From Phorcus lineatus (Eukaryota; Mollusca; Gastropoda; Trochida; Trochidae): a stretch of 64,000 nucleotides of DNA. The translations under genes and the position numbers were made by a program. The notes below the pieces were generated by a model. It was not told the DNA's origin. It saw only the letters and a list, made by a program, of their open reading frames with translations, and ran no database searches. Each line of letters opens with the position of its first letter. Position 1 is the first letter of the stretch. Below, one piece after another: positions 58,448 to 64,000 of this stretch. The DNA is taken from the NCBI GenBank assembly GCA_921293015.1, contig OV121081.1:5456001-5520000 (forward strand). The letters run 5' to 3'.

Positions 58448-60615
58448 TCAATGTTTAAACAATGGGAGTCCACGGAGTACACGTCTGGTAAATAATTCAG
58501 GAATGATTGCAGATACATAAAATGATGTAAGCTTTTTGAGCATATCCTCCCATTTCTGCTGATCAAACAGTATTCTTTGTATAGCAATACCCTTCAAGGT
58601 CCACACTACAAAATCACACCATCGCCTCTGAGCAACAGCCATCTGACCTTGCACTTGAAAATAGTAATGATGTTTTTCCTTTAGTCTTATATTATTCTCC
58701 TCATCTAGGTCACAGAAAAAATCTGAATTTGATGCTGCTTCTGCTGGTGTCATATTCCTGAAAACAGATGGGCATTTGATTTCTACAAGACCCTCAGTGG
58801 AATCACAATGTTCACAATGTTGACCCCTAGTAATATCATTGATGATCTCGGCATCTTCTTTTGAAACTTTAACATTTTTGAAAAACATACTGAATTCAGT
58901 TTTACATGTCTCTGACCTCAGGTCCATATGATCACTGTAACAGAAGTCAGGCTTGGCTAAATGAGGAAGACACTTTTGTACAGAATGTGCATCAAAATTA
59001 CTATCTGAATTAACTACCCAACCACATTTCCTTTTGCTTTGGTTTTCACATAATTTTTGTCGAAATCTCTCAACATCCAAGGTTGATTTAGGCATGCCAG
59101 TGTTGGAACTTTGTTCTTTAACTTGAAAATCAGATTTATTTGTTGAATTTTCATCACTCATTTCATTTTCTTCCCTTTTTCTTTTACTCTTCCTACCGTT
59201 GGACATCAGGTGTAATTGGTCCGAAGGTAAAGGGTCAAGTTTCCTCTTCCGGGGAATCTGCCACTTACATGTTGTTGATGTACATGATAAGTTTCCAGTT
59301 GCTTTCTTGTTTGTGATATCAGCAAGCCCATATAAGAGTGCAGCAATGTGATTACAAGCTTCACCAGCACTGAAAAAAAATTTATTTCAATACTCAATTT
59401 CATACAACAAATGTCCATACAATAAAACTGTTTCTCATTATGGTCATACACCTGCACCTGAAGTTACAATTGTATTGTTAAAATAGACAATATAATACTT
59501 CTCTATTTACAAACAACTGTACAACTTGAAAGCAGTAACAAATCAATAATATTTTAATTAATATTAACTCATAAAATTATTGATTCATTAAGATAATTGG
59601 TAAATTTAATTGAAATACCGCTTGCAATCTGATTAACTTTAACAGTGCTAGACAGACTTTTTCCTCATGACATATACTACCTTTGAAAGTTGACACAAAG
59701 AAATACTTTTGGATTTAAACTAACCACTGGGCATTTTGTACTGGCTCTTATGTAAGTTGTATAAACATAGATAACACATACTCTTTGTTACTTTAATTTA
59801 TGACGTTTATGTTATTTTCTATTAGGATTATTATTGTTATTTCATCAATGTCACATGCATTTTGGAGTTTTCATTTAAACTTAGTTTATCTATATGTATA
59901 TATCGTATAGTTTATAGTCTAATCATTATAAATTGTTCAGGAGTATGAGTTGCCGCGTTTTATAGAAAAACAAAACTATTTTATAGCCTAAGACATATTA
60001 AAAATTTTATTTATAAATTATAAATAATACATACCCAGCAGCACATGTACAGAATGCAGAGTGGACACGTCCAGTCACCTTCGACAAGCACACCCACACT
60101 TTGTGATCCGGGTTATCTCGAATGTTGGAAGTTGGAAGAGAAGGAATAACAGCACACCTCACAAACATATGATCACAATGCTCGGAAATGGCGTTAGCGT
60201 TGACGCTATGAACATGTCCGTCTTGGTAAAAAACCGCCGCTTTTAACTGACGAATCGCTTGCATGGGACGTGAATCAACAGTTCTGTGAGTACTTAGAAC
60301 AAGATAGTTGTATATATCCTTTTCAGTAAAATCAGGTAAAACACTCAAGTCACAAGTCCATCCAGTATGCAAATCGCTCGGATTGGGCAACTGTATTCCA
60401 CTCGGAGTACGCAACCTCTCAGTATGTTCACATGGGCCGATGTTAGAACGTGTTACCTTTTCCAACTTCAGTTTATAAGCTCCTTTTGCTCTTGCAACAA
60501 GTTCACTCTTTACACCAGTAACCTTCTGATTGCGTTCCCTTAAAAAATTCCGAAGAGTTTTGGTTGACATACTGTCAAAATTCATTGTACTTCTGTCGCT
60601 TTCAACGTCAGCCAT
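58448..60615 (-). CDS. SAP-SWIM-YqaJ nuclease-like protein of the ISL2EU element, probable internal deletion
   Basis: Exons 60035-60615 and 58448-59369, joined GG|T (donor GTATGT, acceptor TTTTTTTTCAG), encode 500 aa. An upstream ATG at 60648 falls in the subterminal repeat, so MADVESD at 60615 is preferred. Domains: SAP DNA-binding helix pair (about 16-50, STKTLRNFLRERN ... GVKSELVARAKGAY); SWIM zinc finger reconstituted exactly across the intron (C189-x-C191-x7-C199-x-H201); basic, probably nuclear linker (KRKREEN); YqaJ/lambda-exonuclease-type domain with E390-I-K392 in GLVEIKCPS and YYFQVQGQMAVAQRRWCDFV. In relatives I would expect about 120 residues after the TRGQ motif, ending in the SPDG aspartate loop. 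Here TRGQ is followed within a few residues by CEHC and GLVEIKCP, so the N-half of the nuclease is missing in frame. Role in transposition is not established. Confidence 0.85.
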
Positions 60616-60790
60616 GTTGATCAGTACTGACCGGAAGAGATCAGTCATCAGGAAAGATAACTCTTGGTTGTATTTTAAGGGGAGATAACAACACTTTTCG
60701 GAAACTCGAATAATGTTAAGTTTTTTTTACCGCTGTGGGAAAGAAGGGAATGTGAGCTGTGCTCGCTTCTACTCGTGCATACTGGTCAAT

Positions 60791-61045
60791 GAGGTGCGGT
60801 GAGGTGAGGTGATTTGGGGTTTAAAACCTCTTTCAAGAGTATTTCACTTATATCACGGCTGCTGGTGTTACTGAAGGAGAAAGCCCACAACACGATTGTG
60901 ACTATGCATTGCGGTGAAACCTGCAAACATCGACTGGAACAAGTGGACGATTGGTTGTACTACGCTGAAATTCAGTGAAGCATTGCACCCAAACCCAAAA
61001 CAAAGTTCTCTACTGCAAACACAGTTACCGAGCTCTTTGCTAGAG
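60791..61045 (+). repeat. SINE-like repeat, second copy
   Basis: Full-length match in order to 20958-21240 (GGTTTAAAACC, CAAGAGTATTTCACTTATAT, AGAAAGCCCACAACAC, CGACTGGAACAAGTGGAC, CTGAAATTCAGTG). A short reverse-orientation fragment with GCGGCGTTAAACCCCAACTC is at 62395-62460. Confidence 0.6.
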
Positions 61046-61659
61046 CTTTACAATGACCATATATACTTGTTTATATTGGGTCACATATGCCAACATACTT
61101 AATAGGGGTTTGAGACGTACTCGACCCTGCTGAAAATTATCATTTTATAGCTACAATATAGTGCCAATATTAAGTTTTGCTAATGACAATTTCCTGATTT
61201 TCATCTTTTGTGGAAGCCGGACGACGCTCTTCAATCGCTCAAAAGTAATCTTTAAAACGTATCTGAAGCGAACAGGAGGAGATGTTGTTGATTTTGTTGT
61301 TGTAGATGATGGTGTTGTTCGATAACGTGCTACTTCAACTGCTGACATGATCAGGACTGTTGTTTCATTTCCATTTCAAACTATTATTGTCATATAATGA
61401 AATAAATTCTGCATGCAGAATGGACTCAAGTCGAATCAGACGTATGAAATCACATCGGAACATTGGTACGGTTGTTTCATTATAAAAACATAGACTGATA
61501 TCATCATGGAAAAAACCCCTAGACTCTCACTAAATGCATCTCGGGTTTAATCAACAAGTTTGTAGTTATTGTGACAAAATAAGGATGTCCCTTTAAATAC
61601 CTACCCTCATATTAAAAATCTTGTCTTCGGACCTCAGATACATTTGTATTTCGAAGGAC
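61046..61659. other. Intergenic, nothing identified
   Basis: AT-rich sequence with no supported gene, repeat or RNA. Confidence 0.5.
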
Positions 61660-61897
61660 CACGTATCACAAGCCCTCGGATCATTAAAAAAATTTATTAA
61701 ATAACAAACAATTAAAATATTTGTTTGAGAAAACCCCCTGAATAGAATTGTACTTCTGTTAATAGTATATGGAAAGTCCATATACTATTAACAGAAGTAC
61801 AATTTTATTCAGGGGGTGTTCTCAAAAAAACAATTTAATTTTTTTATTAATTTTTGTTATAACTTTTTTTAATGATCCGAGGGCTTGTGCCACGTAT
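61660..61897. mobile_element. Near-perfect 238-bp foldback element
   Basis: The two ~117-bp arms are inverted copies: ACGTATCACAAGCCCTCGGA at left, TCCGAGGGCTTGTGCCACGT at right. The innermost arms AGTATATGGA / TCCATATACT leave only a three-base loop (centre about 61777). Extremely stable hairpin; no coding content. Confidence 0.85.
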
Positions 61898-62394
61898 ATC
61901 TTATAACCCTTTATTCAGCCTGTCATAGAGTTAAAAAATGTGTAAGTATCCAAAACGTCGTGTAGATATATTACATCTATAAGTCTATTCACCTTCCTTT
62001 ATTTCGTAAGGTTGTTATAAAAGGGTCTTGTACTCTTCGTCAGAGTAAAGCAACGACCGCCAGAACTGACCATACCAATACATTACCAACTCGGCCAGCA
62101 GGCCACGAGGATTTGCAGTCTATTACCACAAGGAACTCCACCAGGAAAAGTATTACCCCATAATTGATCCAAAATGTAACAATTTTATCTAATTTATTAT
62201 CTAGAAATGATATTTATTTTGTAATAGATGTACGTTTATATTCGCTTGCAAAAACATTGAGGGTTTGGATATCAATTCCTGTCTTCGCATTGTCAAAGGA
62301 TAACGTCACTTCTTTTTTTATTTAATTTTCTTTTTCTCAAGACTGCGGTGCAACCCTACCATTCGAGTAAAATAAACTTAATATTATTTATTTT

Positions 62395-62460
62395 TTCTAT
62401 AAACTGATATAAGTGAAATAATCTTGAAAGCGGCGTTAAACCCCAACTCACTAACTCACC
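62395..62460 (-). repeat. SINE-like fragment in reverse orientation
   Basis: Minus strand reads GTGAGTTGGGGTTTAACGCC then GCTTTCAAGATTATTTCACT, matching the head of the SINE-like copy at 60791. Confidence 0.6.
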
Positions 62461-62500
62461 AATATCCAGTAAATAGACTATATCATCCCTAGGTGTGTGT

Positions 62501-62659
62501 ATATAGACAATAACTAACAAGTGACGGGGAATGACAGATTATCTTTCCCGAGTTATATTAATTTCGTAATTCTCGAGCCTTGGCGAGAGAATTACACAAT
62601 TAATATAACGAGGGAAAGATAATCTGTCGTTCCCGTCACGAGTTGGTTATTGTTTATAT
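62501..62659. mobile_element. Foldback element, about 77-bp arms
   Basis: ATATAGACAATAACTAACAA ... GACAGATTATCTTTCCCGAG ... TTCTCGAGCC is matched by its inverted copy CGAGAGAATTA ... CGAGGGAAAGATAATCTGTC ... TTGGTTATTGTTTATAT, with a few mismatches and a loop of about four bases near 62580. Confidence 0.85.
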
Positions 62660-64000
62660 TACCCATAACTTTTTTAAAAGACTAAACTCAAATAAATTGG
62701 GAATAAACGTTTCTCTATAAAGGATTTGGATGTTGAATCTCCAAATTCATACGCGTGTGCTGCGGCTTTATTTGGCACTTACCTACGCACGGCTAAATTG
62801 TCATCAGTGAAAAAGTTTCAAAATAAAAGCTAAATGAAAGTGTTGTTGAAAGTATATCCCTTCTTTTCATAATCGTAATTCAAAATGATTACTATTAACC
62901 GTTTTATGTTTTTTTGAAGAGGCCAGTGACGCCCTAAAGTGATACTACAGGACGGCTCAATCTGAAATTCTTGTGACGTAACCGATGTTACTGTGACGTC
63001 ATAGCCGTTCGTGTCTATGACGTCATTACAATCGAACGAAACCAGGCGCTTCTTTGAACGTGAGGACATGTAGTTTTCAATAATCGCTAATTTATAAATT
63101 TTGTTCAGTTTGACAGACATATTTCACTTTTTTGCTGCGGCACATCAGAGAAATTACGAATGGCAACTACGTGGACTTATTACACATTGTTAAAATGCAG
63201 AATATTTGTAAACAAACTACCAGTCGGGAAAAGTATGAGAGATGAATGAAATAGTCCCGGCACAACGTTAATTTTCATTGGTTCACATCAACCAATCAAA
63301 TGGCAAGAAAATGTGTAACTCCCGTGTGACTTACAGGAAAAATAATACCCTGTGTCCATCTTCCCATATGGGTAATATATATATATAATACAGCGTAGCA
63401 ATGACATAAAACAATAAGACTCCTGCAGTTGATAATTTTTTAATAAAAACGACGTGATATGGAAATAAACAAAACAAAGACAAGTATATATGCATGGATA
63501 ACAACTTCTTATTCCGACTGTCTATATTAAAACAACGTTTTTAATAAAGAATTTTTTATCCGAAAATGCTGCTATACGATGGTACCGATTTCGTACAAGG
63601 CATTGCTAGAACCGGAAGCAAACGTCAGGGTTCTTCATTATCAGCTGTGACCTAGATACTGATTGTACTGAACTAGATGTATTTTAGACTGAAACTTGAT
63701 AAACATTTTCTGTACTTGTAATTTTATTGATGATCGATAATTCAAAAGTTTTCAATGAGCAAGTTACGAAATCTCTTCATGTGTCGAATGTTAAAATGAG
63801 TTCTTTCAGATTTCCCCAACATTTAGGTCCATTGTGAAAAGTACTTTATACATTTAATCAGGATCAGCTACTATAAGACAAATGTTTATAGTACATATAA
63901 AAAATGGTAAAGTGACAAGCTTTCTATAAACATTAATTTTACGTTCACGTAAAACACAAACACCGTCTGTCCGGAAACGTTATCCGTTGAATGAGATCAT
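62660..64000. other. Intergenic flank with CRE-like sites
   Basis: No gene confidently identified. Two perfect TGACGTCA palindromes at 62994-63001 and 63018-63025 (24 bp apart), with a half-like GTGACGTAAC at 62973, sit inside a minus-strand frame (62830-63120) that starts with ATG at 63120 but matches nothing I recognise. The rest is AT-rich. Confidence 0.35.

Larger units (their letters stand above)
55501..60710. mobile_element. Full-length ISL2EU-type DNA transposon (two genes)
   Basis: 5210 bp bounded by perfect 18-bp inverted repeats TTCGAGTTTCCGAAAAGT (55501-55518) and its complement (60693-60710), each flanked by TA (55499-55500, 60711-60712). A further inverted match, CTTCCGGTCAGTAC, lies subterminally (left near 55573, right near 60620-60633). 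Inside are convergent genes: a THAP-DDE transposase on plus and a SAP-SWIM-YqaJ protein on minus. That pairing is what I recall as diagnostic of ISL2EU, a PIF/Harbinger-related group. Intact ends and open transposase suggest recent activity. Confidence 0.9.

Noticed and set aside
62830-63120. 96-residue minus-strand frame as a gene
   Set aside because: No recognisable similarity, ends in AT-rich sequence, and no clear donor; kept only as a possible promoter/first exon note.

Overview
The window is metazoan nuclear DNA and most probably molluscan. The reasons are intron-rich genes with GT-AG junctions, a collagen/C1q-domain secreted protein, dispersed SINE-like and hairpin-ended repeats of a kind I associate with molluscs, and a dense mixture of DNA transposons and a Penelope-like retroelement. 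Species cannot be named from the sequence alone. Coding sequence is a small fraction; the rest is AT-rich intron or intergenic DNA carrying many minisatellites and foldback elements.

Layout. 1-3782 (minus): 5' half of an SLC17/sialin-like transporter, three coding exons, running off the left edge. 7725-7941 (plus): last exon of an unrecognised gene. 8790-9862 and 17560-18595 (minus): two tandem paralogous DHHC palmitoyltransferases. Between them lie a truncated Penelope-like element (11099-11984) and a 3.2 kb TTAA-flanked Kolobok-like transposon with a frameshifted THAP domain (13883-17037). 24658-53451 (minus): the complete 16-exon gene for the glutamate-cysteine ligase catalytic subunit (GCLC, 650 aa predicted, every splice phase agreeing). 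Its 10 kb intron 7 contains, on the opposite strand, a two-coding-exon gene for a Ser/Thr-rich, collagen-like, C1q-domain secreted protein (33874-40174). GCLC intron 1 contains a pogo-like transposon (49990-52898), itself carrying a smaller nested element. 55501-60710: a full-length two-gene ISL2EU-type transposon with 18-bp terminal inverted repeats and TA flanks, encoding a THAP-DDE transposase (plus) and a convergent SAP-SWIM-YqaJ protein (minus). 60711-64000: no convincing gene, but SINE-like sequence and two long perfect-looking foldbacks.

Most notable: (i) two unrelated genes (SLC17 and GCLC) each have a minisatellite whose unit is the last bases of an exon plus its splice donor, so the authentic donor is followed by many copies of itself; (ii) the ISL2EU element is intact at its ends and in its transposase, but its nuclease gene appears to have lost the first half of the YqaJ domain; (iii) the full Kolobok-like element and its internally deleted MITE both occur in the window; (iv) a near-ideal antioxidant-response-element core lies about 1.06 kb upstream of GCLC, a gene that is NRF2-controlled in vertebrates. 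Genes other than the transposon pairs show no operon-like relationship; GCLC and the nested C1q gene share only location.
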